From JAVVHH01 sp964613945 (GTDB lineage Bacteria; Pseudomonadota; Alphaproteobacteria; Acetobacterales; Acetobacteraceae): a stretch of 64,000 nt of DNA. How positions within the stretch are numbered: the first letter of the stretch is position 1; each line of letters opens with the position of its first letter. Shown piece by piece: positions 52,444-60,222 of the stretch. The stretch is taken from positions 28,848-92,847 of the forward strand of contig CAZTJC010000016.1 of assembly GCA_964613945.1 (NCBI GenBank), written 5' to 3'. Position numbers and translations under genes: made by a program. The notes beneath the pieces are model-generated. The model saw only the letters and a program-made list of their open reading frames with translations. It was not told where the DNA came from and ran no database searches.

Positions 52444-53267
52444 TGCGGCGAGGCATTCAGCAGTGGTTTCGGCACTGCGTTCGCCGACAGACCCCATTTG
52501 GTGAGGATCGCGGTGTAGCTACCGTCGGCGATCAATGCCTCTAGCGCCCCCGTCACCGCTTCCCTGAGCGGACCAGCATCCTTGCGAAAGGCGATACCCT
52601 GGTAGCCGACCGCGAAGGGCGAGCCGACCAGCCGATACCGGCCGGGCTCGTTGCTCTGCGCGTAGGGCAGCGTCTCGCTTCCCTGCACCGCCGCGTCGAC
52701 CCGGCCCTGCTTGAGCTGGTTACGCACGTCGATGCTGTTCTCGCCGGCCATGTATTGGATGCCCGATTTGCCCGCCGCTTCGCAATTTGCCTTGCTCCAT
52801 TTGTCGACCTCGGCCGGAAACGAGGTGGAGCGGACGGTGCCGACCCGCTTGCCGCAGAGATCGGTCGGCGCCTGTATTGCGCTGTCCGCCAGGACGAAGA
52901 ATTGCGGCCCGGTGCCGAGATAATCGACGAAGTCCATCGTCTCGCGCCGGGAGCCACGGTCGGAGAAACCGCTGATGACGAAATCGGTGCGGCCGGTTTG
53001 CAGCGAGGGGATCAGCTGGTCGAAGGGCACGTCGGTCCAGGTGACCGTGACGCCGAGCTTCTTGGCGATTGCGGCCGCGAGGTCGACGTCGAGGCCCATG
53101 AGGTCGTTGGTCGCCGGGTCGCGATACTCCATGGGCGCGTAGGTCGAGTTGATCGACAGCTTGAGAATTCCCGCGGCGCGGATGGCCTCCGGGAGCTCCG
53201 CGGCAGGCGCGTCATTGGCTGCGAGCAGGAAGGTCAGCAGGGCAGCAAGGCCGGTCGCTATTCTCAT
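52440..53267 (-). CDS. Amino acid ABC substrate-binding protein (SBP family 3), copy 1 of 3
   Basis: 275-residue receptor with signal ATGLAALLTFLLAANDAPAAE. It shows APMEYRDPATNDLMGLDVDLA, the C-x23-C pair (DLCGKRVGTVRST to WSKANC) and KQGRVDAAVQGSETLPYAQ. It resembles the receptor at 49193 more than the one at 50028. It lies 27 bases after the carbamoylase stop and is coupled to the permease start. Confidence 0.92.
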   Translation of the reverse strand: MRIATGLAALLTFLLAANDAPAAELPEAIRAAGILKLSINSTYAPMEYRDPATNDLMGLDVDLAAAIAKKLGVTVTWTDVPFDQLIPSLQTGRTDFVISGFSDRGSRRETMDFVDYLGTGPQFFVLADSAIQAPTDLCGKRVGTVRSTSFPAEVDKWSKANCEAAGKSGIQYMAGENSIDVRNQLKQGRVDAAVQGSETLPYAQSNEPGRYRLVGSPFAVGYQGIAFRKDAGPLREAVTGALEALIADGSYTAILTKWGLSANAVPKPLLNASPQ

Positions 53268-53294
53268 GGTGGTACCTCCGCGGCGTCGTTGACC

Positions 53295-54236
53295 TCAGGC
53301 GGGTTCGATCACTCCGGCGCGTTCGGTTATCGGGCCGTATTGGCCGGGCTGTCGGTGGGCGCCGAGGTCGAACATCTTGGACTTGCCCTGCTGGCACAGA
53401 TCGAGGTCGCAATCGGCCACGATCACCTCGTCTCCGAGGGTTTCAGCCTCGGCCACGATCAGGCCGTTCGGATCGACGATGCAGGAACCGCCGATCAGGC
53501 CCGAACCATCCTCGTCGCCCGCCTTGGCCACGGCCACGGCCCAGGTGGCGTTCATGTAGGCGTTGGCCTGCACCACCAGCTTGGAATGGAACGTGCGCAG
53601 TTCCGCGCCTTCGGTCGAGCCGCCATTTGGGTCATAGGCGGCGGAGTTGTAGCCGACGCAGACCAGTTCCACGCCCTGCAGGCCCAGCACGCGCCAGGCT
53701 TCCGGCCAGCGCCGGTCGTTGCAAATCATCATGCCGGCGATGGCGCCGCCCCAATCGGGGCCGGCGCGGAAGGCCGGAAAGCCGGTATCGCCGTATGCGA
53801 AGTAGCGCTTTTCGAGTTGCTGGAACCGCGCTCCTTCGCGGGGCTCGACAGATCCAGGCAGATGCACCTTCCGGTAACGTCCCAGTACGGTGCCATCCGG
53901 CTCGACTAGAATGGCGCAGTTGAAACGCTCGCCCTCGGCGGTGATCTCCGCGTAGCCCACGGAAAAGCCGACGCCGAGCGCCTTTGCCCGGTCGAACAGG
54001 GGCTGGACCAAAGGATTGGGCATGGCGCGTTCGTAGTATTGGTCGAGTTCCGGCCCTTGGAGGAACCAGCGTGGAAAGAAGGTGGTGAAGGCAAGCTCCG
54101 GGAACACGCACAGCGTTGCGCCCTGGGCGGCGGCCTTTTCCAGCAGCATCACCATGCGGGCCAGGATCGCCTCGCGGCTATCGGCACGTTGGTTGGGGCC
54201 CATTTGGCAGGCTGCAAGGCGAATTACTCTAGGCAT
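53295..54236 (-). CDS. N-carbamoyl-D-amino-acid hydrolase (nitrilase superfamily)
   Basis: 313-residue carbon-nitrogen hydrolase. The catalytic triad is visible: E47 in CVFPELAFTTFFPRW, K123 in GRYRKVHLPG and C172 in MMICNDRRWPEAWRVLGLQG. These motifs and the length (about 304 residues in Agrobacterium) match D-carbamoylase closely. It hydrolyses N-carbamoyl-D-amino acids to D-amino acid, CO2 and ammonia, the last step of D-hydantoin use. The start is ATG 54236 (MPRVIRLAACQ); a longer frame to 54272 has no family similarity. It is the first gene of the operon and is divergent from a LysR gene. Confidence 0.92.
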   Translation of the reverse strand: MPRVIRLAACQMGPNQRADSREAILARMVMLLEKAAAQGATLCVFPELAFTTFFPRWFLQGPELDQYYERAMPNPLVQPLFDRAKALGVGFSVGYAEITAEGERFNCAILVEPDGTVLGRYRKVHLPGSVEPREGARFQQLEKRYFAYGDTGFPAFRAGPDWGGAIAGMMICNDRRWPEAWRVLGLQGVELVCVGYNSAAYDPNGGSTEGAELRTFHSKLVVQANAYMNATWAVAVAKAGDEDGSGLIGGSCIVDPNGLIVAEAETLGDEVIVADCDLDLCQQGKSKMFDLGAHRQPGQYGPITERAGVIEPA

Positions 54237-54288
54237 GTGCCTTCTTTCTATGCATTTGGCCGGTTCGCTCAATCAGAGTCCCGCGCTT

Positions 54289-54317
54289 ATGCAAGCACTA
54301 GCAGCAAATCCTTGCAT
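54289..54317. promoter_or_regulatory. Inverted repeat in divergent LysR/carbamoylase promoter region
   Basis: ATGCAAG (54289-54295) and CTTGCAT (54311-54317) form perfect 7-base arms separated by 15 bases. The repeat lies between the divergent starts at 54236 and 54380. It may be the operator of the LysR regulator, although the spacing is wider than the classical T-N11-A motif. Confidence 0.45.
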
Positions 54318-54343
54318 TGATTTCGGGAAATCGCCGCAAACGT

Positions 54344-54349
54344 TATAAT
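54344..54349 (+). promoter_or_regulatory. Candidate -10 box of the LysR gene
   Basis: TATAAT occurs 30 bases before the LysR start in otherwise GC-rich sequence. A convincing -35 box at normal spacing was not found, so an activator or a weak promoter is possible. Confidence 0.35.
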
Positions 54350-54379
54350 GATTCGGGCTAGACTATTCAAAAGGTGAAT

Positions 54380-55333
54380 ATGACGCTGCGTCAACTCGAA
54401 CTCCTGCGTGCCTTGATTCGCCATCGAACCACGGTTGCGGCCGCTCAGGACCTCGGCTTGACCCAGCCCGCGGTCAGCAACGCCCTGCGGGCGTTGGAGC
54501 AGCAACTTGGATTTGCCCTGTTCCACCGCGTCAACAATCGGCTGTTTCCGACCGATGAGGCGTTGAGTTTGTATGCGGATGGCGAGGCCATCTTCGCGCT
54601 CCACGATCGCCTTCAAGGTCGGGTGCAGGAGATTCAGCGAGGGACCGGCGGTAGGCTCTCCATTGTGGCGACTCCGCCCTTAGCCGACAGCCTGATACCG
54701 TCGGCACTTCGCCGCTTTCTTGCGGCACGCCCGGGCACGCAGGTGTTCCTGGACGTCAGGCGGTATGAAGGCGTGACCGAGGCCGTGCTGACACGAGTGG
54801 CCGATCTCGGTTTCGCACTCGGCTTCGTGCGCCAGTCTGGGATTGGTCACCAAGTCATCCACACGGGCGAGATGGTGTGCGTGCTGCCGCCGGGTCACCG
54901 GCTTGCAAGGCTGGAGATGGTCACTCCCCGAGACTTGGCCGGAACGCCGATGATCGGTCTCGAACGCGGCACACGCCTGGGTGAAGCGGTGCGGGCTCGT
55001 TTCGAGCAGGAGCAGGTGGCGTATACGCCGAGCGTGGAGGTTCGCTACTGCAACACGGCCTGCGTCCTCGCCGCGGCCGGGGTCGGTGTCGCCGTGGTGG
55101 ACCCGTTTTCGCCTAATCAGGCCGTTGGCACCCTGGATGTGCGTCGGTTCGCTCCTGCCACGCCCGCCGTCGCCCATGCGCTTTGGTCCGAGGCACAACC
55201 GCTTTCCCGCATCGGCGAGGCTTTCCTGCGGCTTGTCGTCGAGGTGGCGCAGACTCGCCTTGGATCGATCGAAGATGCCGTGTTGCGGGAGGGTGGGGCG
55301 CCTCATGCAGGATCTGTGGGCGCAGATCTCTAG
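54380..55333 (+). CDS. LysR-family transcriptional regulator
   Basis: 317-residue regulator. The helix-turn-helix is in TVAAAQDLGLTQPAVSNALRALEQQLG, followed by the effector-binding domain from about residue 90. ATG 54380 is chosen because AAAGG lies about 6 bases upstream; the GTG at 54374 is inside that site. It is divergent from the carbamoylase operon and most likely its activator. The effector domain type resembles regulators of amino acid or ureide catabolism, but the ligand is unknown. Confidence 0.92.
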   Translation: MTLRQLELLRALIRHRTTVAAAQDLGLTQPAVSNALRALEQQLGFALFHRVNNRLFPTDEALSLYADGEAIFALHDRLQGRVQEIQRGTGGRLSIVATPPLADSLIPSALRRFLAARPGTQVFLDVRRYEGVTEAVLTRVADLGFALGFVRQSGIGHQVIHTGEMVCVLPPGHRLARLEMVTPRDLAGTPMIGLERGTRLGEAVRARFEQEQVAYTPSVEVRYCNTACVLAAAGVGVAVVDPFSPNQAVGTLDVRRFAPATPAVAHALWSEAQPLSRIGEAFLRLVVEVAQTRLGSIEDAVLREGGAPHAGSVGADL

Positions 55334-55486
55334 AACGGGAAGCGATTAGATTTTTGGTGTCGGCATTGCTGCCGTCAGGTCAGCATCGAGACTGACGGGC
55401 TGTCGAAAGATGGTGTCACCCTGCATCACCACGAAGAAAGTGGATTAGGCCAAGCGTAGGAGATGACGACTACAGCGACGTGCCGC

Positions 55487-55885
55487 TCAGTCCGGTTCGT
55501 ACGGGAGCGGTTCGTTGGCGCTGTCGAGAAACTCGACGGTCGTGAATACCAGTTCGGTAGTTCCGACGTTCTCGAGGTCGTGGATTTTGTGCTCGCCGGG
55601 GCCGTAGCTCTGGTGGCTGGTCTGCCCGGCAGTGTAGTCGGCCTTCACCGTCGATCCATCCTCCTGATGCGAGATCGCCTGCCCGGGTGTCACTGCGGTC
55701 CAGAAATAGTCGAGCACGTGACGGTGGAAGCCGATTCGCTCGCCAGGCTGGAGGCGGATTTCCCAAACGCGCACCCGGTCGGTGGCCGAGAGCAATCGGG
55801 TGCCTACGCCACCATTGAACTGGTTGGCTGCCAGATCGGCGGTCAGTGCAGCGGACCAATCGGTTTGCTCGAGTGTGGTGCCCAT
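55487..55885 (-). CDS. Cupin-domain protein
   Basis: 132-residue cupin. IRLQPGERIGFHRHVLDYFW carries the motif 1 His residues, and the second half has GPGEHKIHDLENVGTTELVF with a further His. Unlike the cupin parts at 24577 and 29453 it retains metal-ligand candidates. ATG 55885 has GAAGGAGA upstream; the longer frame to 55984 would run through the tRNA gene and is rejected. The neighbours are unrelated, and no function is proposed. Confidence 0.85.
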   Translation of the reverse strand: MGTTLEQTDWSAALTADLAANQFNGGVGTRLLSATDRVRVWEIRLQPGERIGFHRHVLDYFWTAVTPGQAISHQEDGSTVKADYTAGQTSHQSYGPGEHKIHDLENVGTTELVFTTVEFLDSANEPLPYEPD

Positions 55886-55926
55886 AGTCGTGTCTCCTTC
55901 AGCGAGAACAATGACCGCAACCATGA

Positions 55927-56016
55927 TGGCGGAGAGAGTGGGATTCGAACCCACGGTACGCTTGCACGCACACACGCTTTCCAAGCGTGCGCCTTAAACC
56001 ACTCGGCCATCTCTCC
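55927..56016 (-). tRNA. tRNA-Ser (anticodon GGA)
   Basis: The acceptor arms GGAGAGA (5' end at 56016) and TCTCTCC (55931-55937) pair fully. The D-arm GCCGAGTGGTTTAAGGC follows. The anticodon stem-loop is CACGC-TTGGAAA-GCGTG with anticodon GGA at 55980-55982. A long variable arm, typical of class II tRNA-Ser, precedes the T-arm with GGTTCGAATCC. After discriminator G (55930) the sequence continues CCA (55927-55929), so the 3' end may be encoded. Confidence 0.97.
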
Positions 56017-56045
56017 AGCGCGACGGCGCTATAGCACTGCTCTGG

Positions 56046-56414
56046 CTAGCTCGTCACCCGTCCTTCGGCACATGAACGCCATGGAAGTTGACCAAGCGGC
56101 ACCTCGCGGCCCCAGTTTCCCTCGAAGCAATGCCGATCCGGCAGGAATCGCAGCCGAGCGATGCCGGTGCCGTACACGTCGGTCCACTGGAACAACGCCA
56201 CATCACAGCTTTCGTCGCCAATGGGTTCGAGTGTCCCGGTGACGTCGCGGTCGGGTTCGTGCAACACGTAGCGCCCGTGTAGCCCGTCTGCACTGTCTTC
56301 GATCCAGGTGTCGATCGCCTTGGGGCCGACGCTTTCGACTTCGCCGCGGTAAAAGCCGGTAACGCTGCCATGCCAACTCGCGCACGCCGCGACAAGCAAC
56401 AGGGCAGGAAGCAT
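56046..56414 (-). CDS. Putative lipoprotein of unknown function
   Basis: 122-residue protein beginning MLPALLLVAACASWHGS, a lipoprotein signal with the lipobox LVAAC (Cys at 11). The mature part contains VTGFYRGEVESVGPKAIDTW, GRYVLHEPDRDVTGTLEP and CFEGNWGREVPLGQL, which reads like a small beta-barrel domain. Cysteines at about residues 75, 101 and 115 may form a disulfide. Its ATG overlaps the lepA stop by one base. I do not recognise a named family. Confidence 0.75.
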   Translation of the reverse strand: MLPALLLVAACASWHGSVTGFYRGEVESVGPKAIDTWIEDSADGLHGRYVLHEPDRDVTGTLEPIGDESCDVALFQWTDVYGTGIARLRFLPDRHCFEGNWGREVPLGQLPWRSCAEGRVTS

Positions 56415-58219
56415 CAGGCGTCCATCTTCAGGGCGGCGAGAAAGGCGCTTTGCGGGATCTCGACCTTGCCGAACTGGCGCATCCGCTTCTTGCCTTCCTT
56501 CTGCTTGTCCAACAGCTTGCGCTTGCGGCTGATGTCGCCGCCGTAGCACTTGGCGGTCACGTCCTTGGACAGCGCGCTGATGGTTTCGCGGGCGATGATG
56601 CGGCCGCCAATGCCAGCCTGGATGGCGATCTTGAACAGCTGCTTCGGAATCAGCTCCTTCAGCTTGGCGCAGATGGAGCGACCGCGCTGCTCGGCGGCGC
56701 TGCGGTGGGCGATGAAGCTCAGCGCGTCGACCGGGTCGGCGTTGACCAGGATGGAGATGCGGACGAGGTCACTCTCCTCATAGCCGTCCATCGCGTAGTC
56801 GAAGCTGGCGTAGCCGCGGCTGACGCTCTTGAGGCGGTCGTAGAAGTCGAACACCACCTCGTTCAGCGGCAGCCGATAGACGGCCATGGCCCGGTTGCCG
56901 ACATAGGTGAGGTCAGATTGCTGGCCGCGGCGCTCGCTGCACAGGGTCAGGATGCTGCCCAGATATTCGTCGGGGACCATGATGGTCGCCTTGATCCACG
57001 GCTCGTCAATGTGATCGATCTGGGTGGGGTCGGGCATGTCGGCCGGGTTGTGAAGCTCCTCGACGGCGCCGCGGACCGTGTGGATTCGGTAAACCACGCT
57101 GGGAGCAGTGGCGATCAGGTCGAGGTTGAACTCGCGGGAGAGGCGTTCCTGGATGATCTCCAAGTGGAGGAGACCAAGGAAGCCGCAGCGATAGCCGAAG
57201 CCCAGGGCGGCGGAGGTCTCAGCCTCGAAGTGAAAGCTGGAATCGTTGAGGCGGAGCTTGGCGAGGCTGTCGCGCAGATGCTCGAAATCGTCGGCGTCGA
57301 CGGGGAACAAGCCGCACCATACCACGGGAACACTCGGCTTGAAGCCGGCGAGGGCGACGGTCGCGGGTAGGCGGTCATCGGTGATGGTGTCGCCCACGTT
57401 GCAATCGGCGACCGTCTTCATGGCGGCGGTGATGTAGCCCATCTCGCCCGGGCCGAGATCGGCGACGGGGGTCATCTTCGGCGAGAAGACCCCGACCTGT
57501 TCGACCTGATAGGCGGCACCGGACGACATCATGCGGATGCGCTGGCCGCGCTTGAGCCGGCCGTCCCGCACGCGGATGAGGATGACAACGCCGAGATATT
57601 GGTCGTACCAGCTATCGACGAGCAGCGCGGTGAGCGGCGCGTCGGCGTCACCCTTGGGCGGGGGAAGCCGGGTCACCAGGGCTTCGAGGACGTCGGGGAT
57701 GCCGATGCCGGTCTTGGCACTGATCATCACGGCGTCATCGGCCGGGATACCGATGACATCCTCTATCTGCTGCTTGACCCGGTCGGGCTCGGCCGCGGGA
57801 AGGTCGATCTTGTTCAGCACCGGCACGATCTCGTGCTTAGCGTCGATCGCCTGATAGACGTTGGCCAGCGTCTGCGCCTCGACACCCTGACTTGCGTCCA
57901 CCACAAGGAGGCTACCTTCGCAGGCGGCCAGGCTGCGACTGACCTCGTAGGCGAAGTCGACGTGCCCGGGGGTGTCCATCAGGTTGAGCGTATAGATCAG
58001 CCCGTCCTTGGCCTTGTAGGACAGGCGGACGGTCTGCGCCTTGATGGTGATGCCGCGCTCTTTCTCGAGGTCCATGTTGTCGAGCACCTGGCTCGTCATC
58101 TCGCGCTCGGTGAGGCCGCCGCAGGACTGGATCAGCCGATCCGCAAGCGTGGACTTGCCGTGGTCGATATGCGCGATGATCGAGAAGTTCCGGATGCGGT
58201 CGAGCGGCGTGTCGGTCAT
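56414..58219 (-). CDS. lepA: Elongation factor 4 (back-translocating ribosomal GTPase)
   Basis: 601 residues, the normal LepA length. G motifs are visible: AHIDHGKSTLADRL (G1), GITIKAQTV (G2), MDTPGHVDFAYEV (G3) and VPVLNKIDLP (G4). The LepA-specific C-terminal domain is present (AKCYGGDISRKRKLLDKQKEG, then GKVEIPQSAFLAAL). EF4 binds ribosomes and remodels stalled or mistranslocated complexes. The stop overlaps the start of a small lipoprotein gene. Codon use matches the surrounding GC-rich genes, consistent with core chromosome. Confidence 0.97.
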   Translation of the reverse strand: MTDTPLDRIRNFSIIAHIDHGKSTLADRLIQSCGGLTEREMTSQVLDNMDLEKERGITIKAQTVRLSYKAKDGLIYTLNLMDTPGHVDFAYEVSRSLAACEGSLLVVDASQGVEAQTLANVYQAIDAKHEIVPVLNKIDLPAAEPDRVKQQIEDVIGIPADDAVMISAKTGIGIPDVLEALVTRLPPPKGDADAPLTALLVDSWYDQYLGVVILIRVRDGRLKRGQRIRMMSSGAAYQVEQVGVFSPKMTPVADLGPGEMGYITAAMKTVADCNVGDTITDDRLPATVALAGFKPSVPVVWCGLFPVDADDFEHLRDSLAKLRLNDSSFHFEAETSAALGFGYRCGFLGLLHLEIIQERLSREFNLDLIATAPSVVYRIHTVRGAVEELHNPADMPDPTQIDHIDEPWIKATIMVPDEYLGSILTLCSERRGQQSDLTYVGNRAMAVYRLPLNEVVFDFYDRLKSVSRGYASFDYAMDGYEESDLVRISILVNADPVDALSFIAHRSAAEQRGRSICAKLKELIPKQLFKIAIQAGIGGRIIARETISALSKDVTAKCYGGDISRKRKLLDKQKEGKKRMRQFGKVEIPQSAFLAALKMDA

Positions 58220-58271
58220 GACGGTGATGTAAGCGCTTCCGTGCGGAAAGTCAGCCGTAGTGGATCATCGG

Positions 58272-58511
58272 TTAGGAGGGTCGCCCCGGCTTGGTGAGGC
58301 GATCGAACATGTCACGCATGACATCTGCACCAGCCGGCGCGAACGCGAACCAGGAGCGCAGCAGTGAGTCCGGCGAGAACCGATCCACGGCTTCGGTCAT
58401 CTGGGATTCCAGCTTGCTCATCATGGCGTCCTGCATGGGCTTCACATCGGGAAGCCCAAAAAACTGACGCGCTTCGTCAGGCGTGCACTCGACTTCGAAC
58501 TTGACCTTCAT
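58272..58511 (-). CDS. DUF6489 family small protein
   Basis: 79-residue protein beginning MKVKFEVECTPDEARQFFGL, with a middle helix (KPMQDAMMSKLESQMTEAV) and a C-terminal FAFAPAGADVMRDMFDRL. The opening pattern and length match DUF6489, a short alphaproteobacterial family of unknown function that I recognise from memory. The start at ATG 58511 is preferred over 58538 because the family begins with MKVK. No membrane segment is visible. Confidence 0.8.
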   Translation of the reverse strand: MKVKFEVECTPDEARQFFGLPDVKPMQDAMMSKLESQMTEAVDRFSPDSLLRSWFAFAPAGADVMRDMFDRLTKPGRPS

Positions 58512-58582
58512 CGGACGATCTCCCACCGGCGAGTGCATCCTGACACGAATGACGCCGTTCGCCGATGGAAGATGCGTGGGTC

Positions 58583-58762
58583 TCAGTCGGTGCTGTGCCC
58601 GGCAGCCCAGGACGAAGCCGCGACGTTGTAGCGGGCAGCTTCACGTGCGAGGTCCGGCTCTTGATCGAAAAGGGTCGGGCCACTGAGGTCGTCGGGGCTG
58701 ACAACCGTGTCATCTCGACGAAAAAGAGCGCGAAAACGATTTAGCGCATCGATGTGTCGCAT
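58583..58762 (-). CDS. Small hypothetical protein, 59 residues
   Basis: The frame starts at ATG 58762 with AGAGGA about 8 bases upstream and encodes MRHIDALNRFRALFRRDDT at the N-terminus. The C-terminus reads AREAARYNVAASSWAAGHSTD. The protein is charged, with no signal or membrane helix. The start with a proper ribosome-binding site argues that it is real, though I cannot assign a family. It sits between the DUF6489 gene and the exporter gene, all on the minus strand. Confidence 0.5.
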   Translation of the reverse strand: MRHIDALNRFRALFRRDDTVVSPDDLSGPTLFDQEPDLAREAARYNVAASSWAAGHSTD

Positions 58763-58872
58763 GTGTTGTGTCCTCTCGAGCGGCGAAGCCGCGGTTCGAA
58801 CGAGGACGTGTCGCTCCCTGCTGCACTGCAACATAGGCAGGTAAAGTGTGAAGACAAGCGCCGTCGATACGC

Positions 58873-60078
58873 TTAGCTGCGTGCCGCGACGACCCGGCCC
58901 AACCGCGTGGTCGTCCAAAGAATAATCCCAGTGACCGACAAGGTCGCCATCGTCAGCGCGACGCTTACTGCGCCGAAGGGCTCGAGCAACCGGGCGAGCA
59001 GCGCACTGGATGCAGACGCGGCGACGAGCTGGGCTAGACCGACGAGGGCCGCCGCCAACCCGGCCTGCTCGCGATGGCTGCTGATCGCGAGATAAACCAG
59101 GTTCGGCGAGATGATCCCGCGCACGAAGCAGCCGATCAACAACGGCGGCAGCAACGGCCACGGACCCAGCGTCGGCAGGGCGAGTGCGGCCCCGACCAGA
59201 CACACATTGGCGCCGGCTTGGATGAGCAACGCCGGCCAGACCAAGCCCCGGGAGTTGAAGCGACGCACCAAGCCGGCATTCATGAATGCTCCGGCGCTCA
59301 GGGCGGCGGCGGTGCTGGCGAACATGGCGGCGTATACGGTGCTGGAATAGCCGAGTTGCGAGACCACGACGGGCGCCCCGGCGATATAGGCAAAGATGGC
59401 GGCATAGCTGAGAGCATTGACCAGCGAAATGCGGCGGAAGCCGCTGTCGCGCAGCATCTGTCGGCTGGCTGCGAAGCCGAGCCCGGTAGTCTGGGGCCGG
59501 GCGGGCGGGCGGCGGGTTTCTGACAGGTGAAAGGTGACAACGGTGAGCAGGAGTGCACCGCCGATGGCCAGGGAGAGATGGACGCTGCGCCAGCCCGCCA
59601 GGACAATCAGGGCGGCGCCCAGGGCAGGGGCCAACATCGGCATGACGGTCAGCACGATGCTGACATAGGATTGCTTGCGCCGAGCCACTTCGCCGGTGAA
59701 GAGATCCTGCACCATCGCATAGGCCTGAACCGAGCAGGCGCCGGCGCCTGCGCCTTGAATCAATCTGAACGTTGCAAGCGCGCCACCCGAAGTTGCAAAA
59801 CTGCAACACAGGCCGGCCAATATATAGACGATGAGCGCGCAGAGAAGCACGGGACGTCGGCCGAAACGGTCGGATGCCCGTCCGCCGACGAACTGGCCGA
59901 TGCCGAAGCCGAGCACGAAGAGCGACAGCGTAAGTCCGGCGGCAAACACGGTCGTTTCGAGAGCGGAAGGTAAAATTGAAAGAGTTGGGGCACTTAGGTC
60001 GATCGACAGTGCTGGAAGCCCTGCAATTATTCCAAGTAGGATAGTGTATTGCAGGCTCGTCGGTGGGATCGGGCTCAA
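58873..60078 (-). CDS. Bcr/CflA-type MFS multidrug efflux transporter
   Basis: About 400 residues with twelve predicted membrane helices. SLFVLGFGIGQFVGGRASDRFGRRPVLL holds the MFS motif A (GxxxDRxGRR) between TM2 and TM3. The TM1 segment (TILLGIIAGLPALSIDLSAPTLS) and the IQGAGAGACSVQAYAMV segment fit the Bcr/CflA subfamily (drug:H+ antiport). I place the start at TTG 60078, which has AAAGAAG upstream and begins just before conserved sequence. ATGs at 60150 and 60162 would overlap the palindrome and the divergent gene region. Confidence 0.85.
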   Translation of the reverse strand: MSPIPPTSLQYTILLGIIAGLPALSIDLSAPTLSILPSALETTVFAAGLTLSLFVLGFGIGQFVGGRASDRFGRRPVLLCALIVYILAGLCCSFATSGGALATFRLIQGAGAGACSVQAYAMVQDLFTGEVARRKQSYVSIVLTVMPMLAPALGAALIVLAGWRSVHLSLAIGGALLLTVVTFHLSETRRPPARPQTTGLGFAASRQMLRDSGFRRISLVNALSYAAIFAYIAGAPVVVSQLGYSSTVYAAMFASTAAALSAGAFMNAGLVRRFNSRGLVWPALLIQAGANVCLVGAALALPTLGPWPLLPPLLIGCFVRGIISPNLVYLAISSHREQAGLAAALVGLAQLVAASASSALLARLLEPFGAVSVALTMATLSVTGIILWTTTRLGRVVAARS

Positions 60079-60127
60079 TGAAATCTTCTTTAAAAGTATG
60101 AGCTTGTCGCTGATTGCGATGGTTATG

Positions 60128-60152
60128 GCATGAAACGTTGACGTTTGCATGC
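60128..60152. promoter_or_regulatory. Palindromic operator candidate between exporter and regulator
   Basis: GCATGAAACGT (60128-60138) and ACGTTTGCATGC (60141-60152) are inverted repeats around TG, with one unpaired base. The site lies midway between the divergent exporter (start about 60078) and the SARP-like regulator (start about 60223). It is a good candidate for a dimeric regulator binding site controlling both. Confidence 0.55.
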
Positions 60153-60222
60153 GACGCGTCATTTGTGGGATGATGGTGTATCAGTGCCGAACAAACAGCC
60201 TGAGGTTGTGGGACTAGCGACG

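Noticed and set aside
55487..55984. Longer start for the cupin gene at 55984
   Set aside because: It would run through the tRNA-Ser gene. The ATG at 55885 has a good ribosome-binding site.
58780..58792. Short GCGGC-GAA-GCCGC hairpin between exporter and small ORF
   Set aside because: A 5-bp stem is common by chance in GC-rich DNA, and no T-run follows.
60145..60162. Starts at 60145 (TTG) for the regulator and 60150/60162 (ATG) for the exporter
   Set aside because: The two divergent genes would overlap and bury the palindrome at 60128-60152. Later starts fit conserved sequence better, though this remains unproven.
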